Shown here piece after piece: positions 1 to 10,716 of a stretch of DNA of 64,000 bases (position 1 is its first letter; each line of letters opens with the position of its first letter). The translations under genes and the position numbers were made by a program. Source of the stretch: Agelas oroides (lineage: Eukaryota > Porifera > Demospongiae > Agelasida > Agelasidae); assembly GCA_949130485.1 (NCBI GenBank), contig OX422190.1:5742861-5806860 (forward strand). Direction: 5' to 3'. The notes under the pieces are model-generated. The model was not told the DNA's origin and ran no database searches. It saw only the letters and a program-made list of their open reading frames with translations.

Positions 1-302
1 CCTGGAGGACATTGGTGAAGATGATGATGCTCTGTTCTGTATAACTAACCTGACTGCTTGTTGCCGAGGTGAAGATGGTTTTCTCTCAGGGAATTGGTTC
101 TTCCCTAATAAAACTAGAGTTCCCAGCGAGTATGCTAATGAAACATTAAGAATAGAGTGGGATTTCTATAGAACCAGAGAGAAGATGATGGTACTTCTGC
201 ATCGTAGAAGAGGTGGAGTGGATGGGATCTACCGCTGTGAGATACCTGATTCAATGAATGTTACCCAGAACTTATACATTGGAGTGTACACAGCAAGCCC
301 TG
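1..302 (+). CDS. RTK-A, Ig-like domain exon (3' part of exon)
   Basis: Extracellular Ig-like exon of a receptor tyrosine kinase, cut by the left edge of the window. Reading from base 2 the frame is open to a consensus 5' splice site (CTG|GTAAGT) after base 302, and the exon ends in phase 1. It contains the motifs LTACC, GNWFFPN, HRRRGG and DGIYRCEIPDS; the last is the usual tyrosine-x-cysteine end of an Ig fold. Several N-x-T/S glycosylation sites are present. It aligns closely with the RTK-B exon at 36727-37083. The exon's own 3' splice site and the signal-peptide exon must lie outside the window. The next exon I can see is 7002-8686, also phase 1, so the frame continues across the intron. 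That these two exons belong to one transcript is inferred from order, strand, phase and the RTK-B parallel. Confidence 0.85.
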
Positions 303-995
303 GTAAGTGACATTGTACACTTATTGTAGCCTCGTTCCCAGGCCTACCCCGTTTTTTGTTAGGTTCTCGTAAAGTGCAGACAGAATGTCGCTAATAAATT
401 ATTCATAAGTCGTTATTTTAACCCCGTAGATCCTTGTATACTTGCAACAACCTGACAGCGCTGACGGCTAAGTGTTCTACTGAACGCTCTCACATATCCA
501 AAGGAGGTCGAGGCAAGCTCTTTCTCTCTGTGGAGGTACAGAATCTACATACATTACTGTTATAGTGGATGTTGATCCGTTTGGAAGTGTTGGTTGTGTG
601 GCACGAGTTCCAAGTATGGCCCGGGCCGTCTTTGATAGCTCAGTCCTCCACTAATCAACTAGCCTTGTCCCCAGGCTCTCCTGTACGACCATCAGATTCT
701 GGTGACGAGGTTAGATTTGTCTTGCATGGGAGTAGTCTTGCCTGATAGACTTTTGAGTGCTACAGTGTTGTGTGTGTAGAAGCAAAAGCAGTTTTAGATG
801 ATACGACAAGTCTGCATGTAAGCATATCAGTGCTAGGAGAAGCCATGGTCTGGCAGGCAAGGCCAGTATTTAAGTAATGGCAAGGTTACGTTGAACTGAC
901 AAACGTGACATAACCATTACCAAGAGTGCCAGCATGAAGTCAATGGCGGCTTGATATGCCATTAGTAATGGTCATGTGATTGGCATATTCTGGTG

Positions 996-1292
996 TAGTC
1001 TTGCGCCCAGCCCGCACATGCCTCCCGGCGAGAAACGGTCTGGTGAACAAAATTGAATTTCTTGGGCTTATTCAGTGGTGAGGACCAATGAGATTGCAAG
1101 GTCGATTTATTACGTAGCACTTCCCTTACAGCTTTTTATCTACTCGAGTATCCGTACCTTTTTTGAGCAGATTTGGCGTAAAATGTTGCTAGGTTACACT
1201 GTCGCAAAAGTGTGCGCTAGCCCAAGAAAATTGACTTGGTTCACCAGACCGCATTTCTCCTCGCGAGAGAGTGGGGTCTGGGGACGAGACTA
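996..1292. mobile_element. MITE, TAGTCT family, with 9-bp target duplication
   Basis: 297-bp element with ends TAGTCTTGCGCCCAG and GTCTGGGGACGAGACTA. It is flanked by exact copies of ATTCTGGTG (987-995 and 1293-1301). It is closely related to the elements at 2560-2910 and 24378-24672 (shared internal text such as GGTCTGGTGAACAAA and ATTACGTAGCACTTCCCTTA). No coding capacity. Confidence 0.88.
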
Positions 1293-2559
1293 ATTCTGGT
1301 GATGCTCGGTTAGAACTAAACCTACCAACTATTTGCTGGATTTAAGTTGTACTTAAGTTCAGAAGTGTGAGCAAGTTGCAGCTTCTTGAGGGGGCATTTC
1401 TGAACTGCTATAGGAATACCAAAACCCAATTCTATATGCAGTGGTCCGCCTAGCGTAGCATAAGTGCCTTATATGGAAGGTTTTATTTGCAAGCTGAGAA
1501 GTTGTACATTGCAGGTGGAAGGACTGGAGATAAAATTTACACATTTTTTTGCAAGAAATTCTTCTCACTGTAATACCCAAAATGAATGTGGTTTTCACCA
1601 AACAAAGCACACATCTTTTCTCAAACAGAAAATGCATTTAGCGTAGACAGTGGGCATACGAATCTAACGCTATACAACAGGATATACACTTGGTACAAAT
1701 GTCTGTATGCACAGGGTAATATAAGTCGGACCACTGGATGAACAACAGTCAGTGATTCTAAGGATGAATAGTAGATGGTGACCCAGACATTATAGCATAA
1801 TTATACATTCAGGACATTGTTGCGTGCTCCTACCCTATTAGTTGCACACAGCTGTTTAACATCAGGCTAAAGAAATGTGGTTTGGAACTGCTCATGCTTG
1901 TAGAACTAGAGCATTAATATTATCCTTTTTTCATGGTCTGTTGCCTTGTGACACACAATCTTACATAATGAACTGAGTCTTACAGTATTGTAGCAAAGCA
2001 ACAAAACTTCAATCCACAACATACTCTGAGGTGGAAGCAAGCTCTTTAGAGGTGCATATGCCATAGTGTGTTTGAAGTGTTAGTATACTTCCAAGTTGAC
2101 TTAGTTGAGCATAAATAAAGTGTCTGAGTTACTCTGCCATGAAACCATCAGCTTCAGAGGAACCAGTAAGCCTTTCAAAACTATTTCAATGCACATCTCT
2201 TTCGTTTAGAATGGGGCCATCCTCAATGTCAACAGTGCTAGCTGTAGATGCTATGGCTAATTCAACTGCTAAATTACACATCATGTTATCAGTAATAGCA
2301 TGTGGAATGTATTATCGAGGTCACGAGAAAATACTCATCAGGTTGCAGACTGATAGCACTTAAACCTTTTAGTATTTTGCTACTGCTCAAGTCATCATTT
2401 CTGACTCGAAGTCATCATTTCTGACTCGAAGTCTACTGTGGCATAGAAACACAGCAGAATAAGTAACTGAGCAATTTACTTCAGCGAAATGTATCTGGTA
2501 TTATCAATCTGACTGGCCACATTCAACTTCTAACATACCTCACAAAACATACCAAGCAC
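1293..2559. other. No recognised gene
   Basis: Interior of the large TIR element. Short open frames only, none with a recognisable domain. A 21-bp direct duplication (gtcatcatttctgactcgaa) occurs near 2391-2432. Nothing else can be supported. Confidence 0.5.
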
Positions 2560-2910
2560 TAGTCTTGTGCCCAACCCGCAATTGCCTCCCATGCAGTGAG
2601 AAGTGGTCTGGTGAACAAAGACGAATTTCTTGGGCCTATTCCCAAATTGTAGTAAGAACATGAGATTGTGAGATCTTTAACTATTACATAGCACTTCCCT
2701 TACTGCAGTAACATTTTTGAGTGGGTGTTGTGCAAAATGTTTTGATTGTTGCTAGGTTACCCTAGTTGTGTTGTGGTTCACCAGACCATCTTCCTTGTGT
2801 GAGGGTAGTCTCACGAGCTAGCCGTATTTTTCTTTCCTCCCACCGGAAATAAAGAAAAATACGGCTGGCTCGCAAGACTAGTGTGAGGGTGGGATCTGGG
2901 CATGAGTCTG
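2560..2910. mobile_element. MITE, TAGTCT family, interrupted by a smaller relative
   Basis: Starts TAGTCTTGTGCCCAACCCGC and ends GATCTGGGCATGAGTCTG. It has the same internal sequence as 996-1292, but is more diverged and lacks a clear flanking duplication. A 75-bp palindromic element is inserted at 2807-2881. Confidence 0.75.
2807..2881. mobile_element. 75-bp palindromic MITE nested in the 2560-2910 element
   Basis: TAGTCTCACGAG to CTCGCAAGACTA, nearly a perfect hairpin (arms include GCCGTATTTTTCTTT). It is flanked by exact GTGTGAGGG copies at 2798-2806 and 2882-2890. It uses the same TAG...CTA ends and 9-bp duplication as its host, so it is probably mobilised by the same transposase. Confidence 0.85.
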
Positions 2911-2974
2911 AGGATCACCAGTGACTCCCATGAACATGAAACAAAACTTAATGCATCGATAACGTACCGATCAT

Positions 2975-3215
2975 CAAGAGCGCATATAAGAACGGGCGGC
3001 TAGAGTAAGAGCGTGTAACTCCAATAGAAGCCCACAATCCGGTCAAAATTATTGCTAAAAATAGAACACCGACACGTGCTTAGCAACAACGGCTTATGTT
3101 TATGCTCAGCTGCGCAATACGTGTTACTATTTTTAGTACGGTTCAATAATTCCAACTGGTTTCAAATTTACGGAGTTACACTCTTACTCTAGCAGCCCGT
3201 TCTTATGTGCTCTTG
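2975..3215. repeat. Palindromic MITE-like repeat
   Basis: Terminal inverted sequence of about 45 bp: CAAGAGCGCATATAAGAACG at the left matches the reverse of the right end (GTTCTTATGTGCTCTTG). Short interior, no ORF. The target duplication is unclear. Confidence 0.65.
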
Positions 3216-3834
3216 AATCATATAAGGGCATATCAAGCCGCCATTGACTTCATGCTGGCACTCTTGGTAATGGTTATGTCACGTTTGTCAGTTCAACGTA
3301 ACCTTGCCATTACTTAAATACTGGCCTTGCCTGCCAGACCATGGCTTCTCCTAGCACTGATATGCTTACATGCAGACTTGTCGTATCATCTAAAACTGCT
3401 TTTGCTTCTACACACACAACACTGTAGCACTCAAAAGTCTATCAGGCAAGACTACTCCCATGCAAGACAAATCTAACCTCGTCACCAGAATTTGATGGTC
3501 GTACAGGAGAGCCTGGGGACAAGGCTAGTTGATTAGTGGAGGACTGAGCTATCAAAGACGGCCCGGGCCATACTTGGAACTCGTGCCACACAACCAACAC
3601 TTCCAAACGGATCAACATCCACTATAACAGTAATGTATGTAGATTCTGTACCTCCACAGAGAGAAAGAGCTTGCCTCGACCTCCTTTGGATATGTGAGAG
3701 CGTTCAGTAGAACACTTAGCCGTCAGCGCTGTCAGGTTGTTGCAAGTATACAAGGATCTACGGGGTTAAAATAACGACTTATGAATAATTTATTAGCGAC
3801 ATTCTGTCTGCACTTTACGAGAACCTTTTTGTTA

Positions 3835-4221
3835 TTCGGTTTGCGTTCAATATAATACACGGAGGCGGAAGAGCGCGAAAAACGGGGAAGGCCTGGGAAC
3901 ACTTGTCACGTGAATGACGTCTGGTGGACGCGAGGTGGACGTAGGGGGGGCGGTGCCCAACTACAAATTTCGTGTGCAATAAACCGTAGAGCGAGTTTCT
4001 TACCGGTGAAGTCAAGTACTGTCGATCTCATGAACGTCTGGGGTCCGTGCTATCGTTAGAGTGCTCGATGATGAAGTCTAGTACGGTATTTGTAGTTGGG
4101 CACCGCCCCCCCTACGTCCACCTCGCATCCACCAGACGTCATTCACGTGACAAGTGTTCCCAGGCCTTCCCCGTTTTTCGCGCTCTTCCGCCTCCGTGTA
4201 TTATACTGAACGCAAACCGAA
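3835..4221. repeat. Foldback segment at right end of the large TIR element
   Basis: About 135-bp arms (from ttcggtttgcgttca at 3835 and its complement ending near 4221) surround a centre of about 110 bp. It contains further copies of the gcctgggaac motif typical of the family. The short open frames here on both strands are mirror images of one another and not genes. Confidence 0.7.
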
Positions 4222-4891
4222 GAACAAAAAACGGGGTAGGCCTGGGAACGAGGCTACACTTATTGTGTTTCAGCTCTACTGCTATGCTTATGATGCAACA
4301 AAGAAGAGATTGAATTGGCAAAAGTAAAGGTGATGTAATATGTAAGGCATATTTTTTTAATGTTACACACATGCAAGGGGCATCTACACCATCCTTACAT
4401 GAAGTCCACTAGCGTCAGTGGTTACTGAGTTGCAAGACATGCAGTAATGCACTACTGTACAGTTGATTTGCTAATGGGGAAGTTTATTGGTGTGTCAGTA
4501 CTGACAGGTCATGTCCAACAACACTACTGGTACCGTATAGTGGGAAAGTGTGGTAGGGGCATCATTCATCTTAATCCTTAAAAATAGTTGTCACTCTTTT
4601 ATTTATGTGTATGTATACTGTTGTATTGCCACATTCCCGAACATCTATGTCCTTTGCAACAGTGTAGAATTATTTTCTGTCAAAGCAATAAGGCTACCAT
4701 GCCCATAGGGATATTGACTCTTGTTGACAGTGTGAGGATTGATCCTTTCACTGTGTCTGTGATGTGAGGTGACACTATAGCTTGGTAATTTCTCGTGTGG
4801 CAGACTTCAGATGTTTTTCTAAGGGATTCAGCACAAGAGTGACTTCATGCAAATGTTTCAGCTTCCACTTTACTTTAGTAGTAGCCATTAA

Positions 4892-5700
4892 CCCTGGATT
4901 TGTGGAAGCAGTTATTAGTTACGGTTTATTAATGCGGAAGTTGTTCAATATTAGCATTATCAATCTGAAGGCATTTTAACCAAGTATTTTTTGCAGTGAA
5001 TCTGAAGATCAAAGTGGCAAGCGTTGCTAGATAGCCTTGGGCAGTAACAGTGGTGTGATTTGTGTAAATAGAGTGTAACTAGGCTGGAATAGTTTATCTA
5101 CGTACTCGACCACCTCTAACTAAGTGATTTTCATTTCAGAAGCTTGATGTTATTAAAAAAGGTTGCAAAGTTCAGCCCAGGTTCCAGTTCTGTGCAGCTC
5201 TGAGAGAGTGAGAATCACTTGGAATTTGGCTGAGGCCTCTAGGCAATGCCGCTTATGTAGCTTGTCTTCCGCTCCTCTGCCAGGGGTCCAAGTGGCCTAA
5301 TGGTAAGAGAGTCTGACTAGTATTCAGAAGGCCTTGGGTTCGAATCCCAGCTGGATCCCGGATTTTTTTATGTGGATTTATTTCTCGCTCTCTCAGCAAC
5401 AACATCGATTTTCTACTTGTTTGAAGCCATTTTTTGCTGCCATACATTGTAGCTTCTAGCGAATGGAAAAAGTACCAATTATCCCACTTGATACTTCCAG
5501 CCTTGACAAATTGAGCTGATCGATTTTCAAGTTGTTTGAAGGTAACACTTCCATTGTAAGCGACAACTGGAGGCCATTTGCTTCCTCTGTTCGAGAAAAA
5601 GCTTCGTGTTTGGCAGCCTTGCCAAAATCCATTAGTAGTACGGCCCCACGTACAGCGTGCCCACGTGTGTTGCAAATATGTGACAATCACAGTTCAGGGG
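4892..5700. mobile_element. TTAA-flanked TIR element (piggyBac/Kolobok-like duplication) carrying a tRNA-Thr-like gene
   Basis: TTAA lies at 4888-4891 and 5701-5704. The inner ends are CCCTGGATT... and ...CAGTTCAGGGG. Large parts match the element at 9688-10712, for example TTTCTACTTGTTTGAAGCCA, the GCGGAAGTTGTTC segment and GAGAAAAAGCTT. Compared with that copy, about 5130-5400 is extra and holds the tRNA-like gene. No transposase is recognised, so it is probably non-autonomous. Confidence 0.75.
5285..5358 (+). tRNA. tRNA-Thr(AGT)-like gene or tRNA-derived repeat
   Basis: A cloverleaf can be drawn. Acceptor GGTCCAA pairs with CTGGATC (one A-C mismatch and one wobble). The D arm is GTGGCCTAATGGTAAGAG. 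The anticodon stem TCTGA/TCAGA is perfect, with loop CTAGTAT and anticodon AGT (Thr). The T arm is TTGGG/CCCAG with loop TTCGAAT. Seven T residues follow 6 bases downstream, a good Pol III terminator. The body matches animal tRNA-Thr(AGT) in the A and B boxes. It sits inside a TTAA transposon-like repeat, so it may be a SINE head or a pseudo-tRNA rather than a working gene. Confidence 0.7.
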
Positions 5701-5704
5701 TTAA

Positions 5705-6489
5705 CTTGGTAACACATTTATCTTCCTCAATAATGAGACTCATAGAGGCTCTAGGAGCTCATTGGTTGGTTAATGAGGACAGGAACAATGGCTACTAAGT
5801 ATGATGGATCTTTTTTTGATTTGTAAAGCAGAAACTCAAGCACAAAAAGTTGGCATAAGTATGGTGAGATGGGATGTCCAGAATGCAAATAAACGCGTTC
5901 ATTTGGCTCTTGGTGTCGAACATACAGCCTGGGACGATGGTGAAATTCACTGACCATCCATGTTTCCCTGCTACGTAGATCTAGTACTGCCAAGTCTCAC
6001 GTGACTAAAGTCAAGCGAATGCTGTAAAGCTTGCCACAAGAGTTTGTTACTTGCTCATTGAAGTCGACATGAGGCATTAGTGCAACTGAAATCTCATGCA
6101 AAGGGTAAGTTATGCAACATGTGGTATCTCAGTAACTTGCAGCTCATTTAGTGTACAGATGTGTATACATAGATAGAAGCTAAGGCTACTTGCTACTAGC
6201 CTATTGTACACTAGCTAGCTACCTGAGGGTAGATATGCTATGTAATGACAAAGTCATGGTGAAACTAAATTGCACAGGAATGCAAGCAAACTTTTCTATA
6301 AACTTGGTGAAAGCAGAGTACATGCACAGACTGTTCCCCCCTACTTGATCGCTGGTTATTGAATACACTTGGTTATTGGTTATTGATCTCTGGATAGGAA
6401 AGCAATTATCTTTATATATCATTTCGTGCTGAACTTCACTATTTCAAGAGTACGGGTGACATCACATGCAGTTATATGCATGCATGGAT
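5705..6489. other. RTK-A intron, no recognised feature
   Basis: AT-rich intronic sequence between the TTAA element and the duplicated intron segment. No domain, RNA or inverted repeat was recognised. Confidence 0.5.
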
Positions 6490-7001
6490 GATTATTAACA
6501 CATCTCAGCCCGTCAGGAGGGATGGGTCAACATAAATTGCATATAAATTTTTGCATGGTAAAGAGTTAAATGAGGACCCTGTAAAAGTATGGACTATCAA
6601 ATTTGGAGGGGTTGCCATCGCACAAGCTGCCTGCTTGGAACATAATCTGGTATCTGTAATAGCTCTCTATTACTGTGTGAAGAAAATGTCTGATGTGTCT
6701 TAGTACTGTTGAAAGATAAACCGTAAGGTTTGTGAGGGAAAACCTATCTCAACAAGTCAACATGCAGTCATTGCTCAAACTTTATACCAGTCACTGAACC
6801 TCAACTGTGTTGAACTACACAGCTTTTGTCGGACCATGCAGGCAATGCACAACAATTCAATGTTTCCAATCAGTGTAAGACTGTATGAGACAGCTAATCA
6901 TGGTTACATCTAGTTTGTGTTTCATGGTAGCATGAATCTAAAGATGTGTTATCTCCTTTGTTGTCGCCATTTATGTGATGATGTATGTTTCCTGTCCACA
7001 G
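6490..7001 (+). repeat. Intron segment duplicated with the RTK last exon (copy in RTK-A)
   Basis: About 500 bp directly upstream of the last exon aligns with 48200-48751 in RTK-B, including GGTATCTGTAATAGCTCTC, CATGCAGTCATTGCTCAAAC and CATGGTAGCATGAATCTAAA. Intron and exon were therefore duplicated together as genomic DNA, not by retroposition. A G run of 4 here is 18 in the RTK-B copy. Confidence 0.88.
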
Positions 7002-8686
7002 CACCAATACCCACCCCTTCCCAGACTGATGGAACAATCACCACACCTGTCAGCAGCACACAACCCACCAATAATCCCCCAAGTGATGGAGCAACTACCA
7101 GATCAGTCATCATAGTAGTAGCTGTTGTGATCATACTTGTTGTCATTGTAGTTGGAGTCGTCATTCTTGTGGTCCTCCTCAGGGCCAAGAAGAGGAAGCA
7201 GAGGTTAGTAATCAACAAGCTTCAGAATGTCATGACAGAAAAGGAAGACTTTGAAATGAAACTGAAACAAGGAGATACCACTGAGGTAGAGGCCAGTTCA
7301 AATGATAACCAGCCACCATATGCAGAAATACAAACAGAGGCACCACCACAGGTACCTAGCAAGTCTAAAGAACTAGTGGAGCACTTGACTGGTTGGTATA
7401 GTGAAATTGAACCAGAAAAAGCTGATATTGAACATACCCTCCCTGCAAAGCCCCCCAGACGTGTTAGTCTCTCAGGTCCCATGTCTGAAGAAATGGAGTC
7501 CAGTCCTGTGTATCAAAATAGGAACCAACACCATGTTCTTACAAATACCACAAATGTCCCACAAGGAAATGACATCTACACTGTACCAGACACCACCAGC
7601 TCACATACAGTTGACAGTGGAAACTATGAGACAGTGTATAGTGAGCCAATCCAGCCTTCACTCTTCACAGATGCAGTTGAAACTCTCAGTGACTCTGAAG
7701 ATTTGCATCCATATGCCAGGGACTCTGAAGATTTGCATCCATATGCCCCCATTTACACCGTCCCTATCAACCTGCCCGAGAGTAAAAAGTTGCTTTTAAA
7801 AGTCTTTGGTAGCAACATTCAGGAGATCCATGAGCTTGGAACGGGGCAGTTTGGCGAGGTGATTCTAGCTGAGACAGTTGGACTGAGTGCAAAAGATCTG
7901 AGGTGGAGTGAATCAGATGATGACAAGAGCAAGTCAATGCTAGTCGCTGTGAAGAAACTCAAATCAGGTGCTCCAAGTACAACAAAAGAAGCCTTTGAGA
8001 AAGAGGTCAGTTTCATGTCAAGATTGAGTGATAGAAATGTCATTCGTATACTTGGAGTCTGCTATGAGGACACTCCTTTCATTATGATGGAGTACATGGA
8101 TAAAGGAGACCTCAACCAGTACCTTCAAAAGTTCAAAGTAGTGAACACAACTGATTCGGAACCACAAGATCTGATTACAACCAGCACCCTGGTTCATATG
8201 TCCACACAGATTGCTAGTGCTATGAAGTACCTCGCATCACACAACTTTGTCCACAGAGACCTGGCAACACGCAACTGCCTGGTGGGCCCAAACTACCTGG
8301 TGAAGATATCAGATTTTGGCATGAGTAGGAGTCTGTATGACTCTCACTACTATCGCATTCATGGACGCTTTGTCCTTCCTGTTCGTTGGATGGCATTTGA
8401 ATGCTTTTATGGTAAATTCTCACAAAAGTCTGATGTGTGGGCATTTGGTGTTACCATGTGGGAAATCTTCACTCTTGCAAAGGAACAACCATACAGTAAC
8501 ATGTCTGACAAGCAGGTCATTGAGGATGCACTCAAAGGTAAAAGTCGCAAGACATTGGCTAGACCAGACATGTGCCCACACAAAGTGTACAAAATCATGC
8601 TGGAATGCTGGGCACACAACTCTGAGCAGCGAGCAACATTTGAGCAACTCTTTCAACTCCTGACCTCCGTTCACCATAATGTCTAG
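7002..8686 (+). CDS. RTK-A last exon: stalk, transmembrane, juxtamembrane and tyrosine kinase domain
   Basis: Membrane receptor tyrosine kinase, C-terminal exon. The 3' splice site is tgtccacag before 7002 and the exon enters in phase 1. Order: a short Thr/Pro/Ser stalk with one QPTNNPPSDG unit, one transmembrane helix (about 7106-7180, almost all V/I/L), a basic stop-transfer AKKRKQR, a long juxtamembrane region with candidate SH2 docking tyrosines (YSEI, VYQN, VYSEP, IYTVP), then the kinase. Catalytic parts are all present: glycine loop GTGQFG, VAVKK lysine (codon 7952), HRDLATRN aspartate (8258), DFG (8312), activation loop YDSHYYR, and WMAFE. The kinase resembles discoidin-domain-receptor kinases most closely, but no discoidin domain is visible. 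Stop TAG at 8684-8686. A 30-bp in-frame direct duplication (7691-7750) doubles a DLHPYA tyrosine motif that is single in RTK-B. No second Ig exon was seen between 303 and 7001. Confidence 0.93.
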
Positions 8687-9275
8687 TTTTCTATCACAAC
8701 ATGAATGTTACTGTAGTACACTCTTAATTTATACAGATGTTGTCTGAGTTTACCCACTTCATACTCGGTGTCCAAGCCTGCCACCTTGTTGTATAGACAG
8801 ACGGAATGGCAAATGAGTAATCAGCTACCGTACACGAATGAACAGGCAGGCATGCAGTCTCGGCATGCTGTCACTTACTGAATGTGTTCTGTGTGTTATA
8901 CTGTATAGTGTTGACTGCTTTTTGGTTGGTGAGGTAGTGTGCATTTCTTTGATTACCAGTGTACATTGTTCAATTTTGTACAAGTTGAAATATTTTCTAG
9001 CCATGAAGCTTTCTACATACAAGTTGTATTTTTAACTTCTCTAGATCTTGTTAGCCCAAAATCTGTCCCTTACTCTTGATCTACAAGCTGAGACACAAGC
9101 AAAAAGCAAGGCTAGCTCACCACTGGAGGATTGTATGATCAACACACAATTTGGAATGAAGACTTGAGATTGAAAGTAGAAGTGTCTATGGACATGCAGA
9201 AGGCTATCTGAAGCAAATCTTTTGCCAATTAATTAGTGAGTCACATTACATAACCTCATCAACTAGTGACAAACA
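8687..9275. other. RTK-A 3' flank
   Basis: Probable 3' UTR and downstream spacer. I saw no convincing AATAAA close to the stop codon. No other features. Confidence 0.4.
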
Positions 9276-9464
9276 CAGTGGTCCTCCCACTACCACGAAT
9301 ATGCCCCAAGAAACTGACATCTACACAATACCAGCTCACATACAGTTGAGACTGAAAGTGAAATTTATGAGACAGTGTATAGTGAGCCAATCCAACCTTC
9401 ACTCTTCACAGAAGTAGCTGGAAACTCCAGTGACTTTGAGATTTGCAGCCATATTATGCCTTAG
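9276..9464 (+). pseudogene. Juxtamembrane fragment of a third RTK of the same family
   Basis: The sequence matches the juxtamembrane part of RTK-B and RTK-A: GTCCTCCCACTACCAC, GACATCTACAC, then GAGACAGTGTATAGTGAGCC and CCTTCACTCTTCACAGA. Relative to RTK-B there is a deletion of about 10 bp after ATACCAG that shifts the frame. The later segment ends in an in-frame TAG soon after the DLHPYA equivalent. No kinase follows. This is a truncated duplicate of the host gene lying 0.6 kb downstream of RTK-A, evidence that the locus has undergone more than one duplication. Confidence 0.85.
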
Positions 9465-9687
9465 TATGGTAAGCAAAACTAGCCATGTTGTTGGAATAAG
9501 AATGTTACATGTGTTCACTAATTGCAGCTGCTCCATTGTGCGAAGTTGTGTGCAGTATTGTAAAGTCTAGAGAATGACTTATAATTAATGAAACCTGTCA
9601 ATCTGTAAGCTAACACCACACCATTACCTTCTTACTAGATCATGCACATCAGAGTCAAGTAGACCACAGATATATACTTTTCATTAA

Positions 9688-10712
9688 CCCTTTGAACGCG
9701 GAAGTGATCTTATTCATGACAGTTTATTAACGCGGAAGTTGTTCCATATCAACGTTATTGACTCGAACGGTTTTAGTGACAAGCGTGCTAACAAGTCTTT
9801 GGCTGTTCTAGTGACTTGATTTGTATAGATAGGGTGCAAATAGGCTGGACAAGTTTATCTAAATGACTGATAAGTGCGTAGTAAGTCATTTCTACTTGTT
9901 TGAAGCCATTTTGTGCTGACTATACATTGTAGCTTCGAGCGGTTGGAAACGGTGCCGATTTTCTCACCTGATACCCCTAGCCACGGTAAAATCAGCCGAT
10001 TTACAAGTTATTTGAAGCTATTACTCCTACCTGAAGTCAAATGTGGAGAACGCTTGCTCCCTGTGGGCGAGAAAAAGCTTTGTGTTTGGCAGCCCTCGGC
10101 TCATTGACGATACCCCGCGAATAAGTACCGCCTCTTCCTGTCTTTCTAGCCGATGATGTCAGTCAAAAGGTGTGGCCTAGCCTCATTAGCACTTATCATG
10201 GAGGGGCCTACTCTCAAATCTCGTTAAGCTTCTTAGCTTCGTGCGGAAAGCGCACGAACTTATCGTGTTTTTTCACAGCTGTTCATGTTGCATTACGTCA
10301 TCATTACGCCTTCTGTTGAATATTCATAAGTAATTCGTTTCACAGCGGTTCGTGCGTGTTGAATATTCATAATCAATTCGTTTCACAGCATACATTAGAC
10401 CGAACAGTGTGTTGGTCGTCTGTTGTGGCTTGTTGGCTAAATGATTAAAGGTTAGGGTTAGGGTTAGGGTTAGGGTTAGGGTTAGGGCTGGGGCCAGGGA
10501 TTGCACTAGGTGTGTTTCTTTTTTTTTTCCTGTAGTGTTATAAGTGTGGTGAACACATTTGTCTTCGTTGGTACGGTAAGTGCGCGGCGGGGTGCGCGCG
10601 ACGGAGTGCGCACGACGGGTTACTTATGAATATTCAATAGGTGACGTAACCGCCACATGAACCGCTGTAAGTTTAATGTGACCATATATATATGGTCACC
10701 GCGTTCAGGGGG
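9688..10712. mobile_element. TTAA-flanked TIR element with internal telomere-like repeats
   Basis: TTAA lies at 9684-9687 and 10713-10716. Left end CCCTTTGAACGCGG, right end CCGCGTTCAGGGG. The right end also contains the palindrome ACCATATATATATGGT. It is a relative of 4892-5700. The interior has inverted TGAATATTCATAAGTAA segments and a (TTAGGG)n run. No transposase frame is recognised. The 4-bp TTAA duplication is typical of piggyBac and Kolobok superfamilies. Confidence 0.8.
10450..10487 (+). repeat. Interstitial telomere-like (TTAGGG)n
   Basis: 38 bp of uninterrupted GGTTAG/TTAGGG repeats inside the TTAA element. TTAGGG is the usual animal telomere unit. Confidence 0.95.
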
Positions 10713-10716
10713 TTAA

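Larger units (their letters stand above)
361..3826. repeat. Pair of 600-bp inverted arms (361-960 and 3227-3826)
   Basis: The sequence at 361-960 reappears in reverse complement at 3227-3826 with the same length and very few differences (one noted in a spot check: caGat versus caAat). The 2.27-kb spacer holds two smaller TAGTCT-type elements, a palindromic repeat and about 1.27 kb without recognised content. Near identity implies a recent origin or gene conversion between the arms. Confidence 0.9.
327..4256. mobile_element. Large TIR DNA transposon-like element (TAGCCTCG family) in RTK-A intron
   Basis: The ends are perfect inverted repeats of 34 bp beginning TAGCCTCGTTCCCAGGCC. They are flanked by an exact 9-bp duplication, CACTTATTG (318-326 and 4257-4265). 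The element lies 24 bp downstream of the RTK-A 5' splice site at 303. Inside are 600-bp inverted arms, a second foldback at the right end and two smaller relatives of the same family. No transposase reading frame was recognised, so it is probably non-autonomous. A 9-bp duplication fits Mutator-like elements among known superfamilies, but this assignment is inference. Confidence 0.85.

Noticed and set aside
5253-5690. 145-codon minus-strand frame with RDPAGIRTQGLLNTSQTLL-type sequence
   Set aside because: It is the antisense translation of the tRNA-Thr-like sequence and its flanks. Such peptides are common artefacts in gene predictions.
7002-8686. Classification as a true discoidin domain receptor
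   Set aside because: Only the kinase domain is DDR-like. The visible ectodomain exons are Ig-like and no discoidin domain was found.
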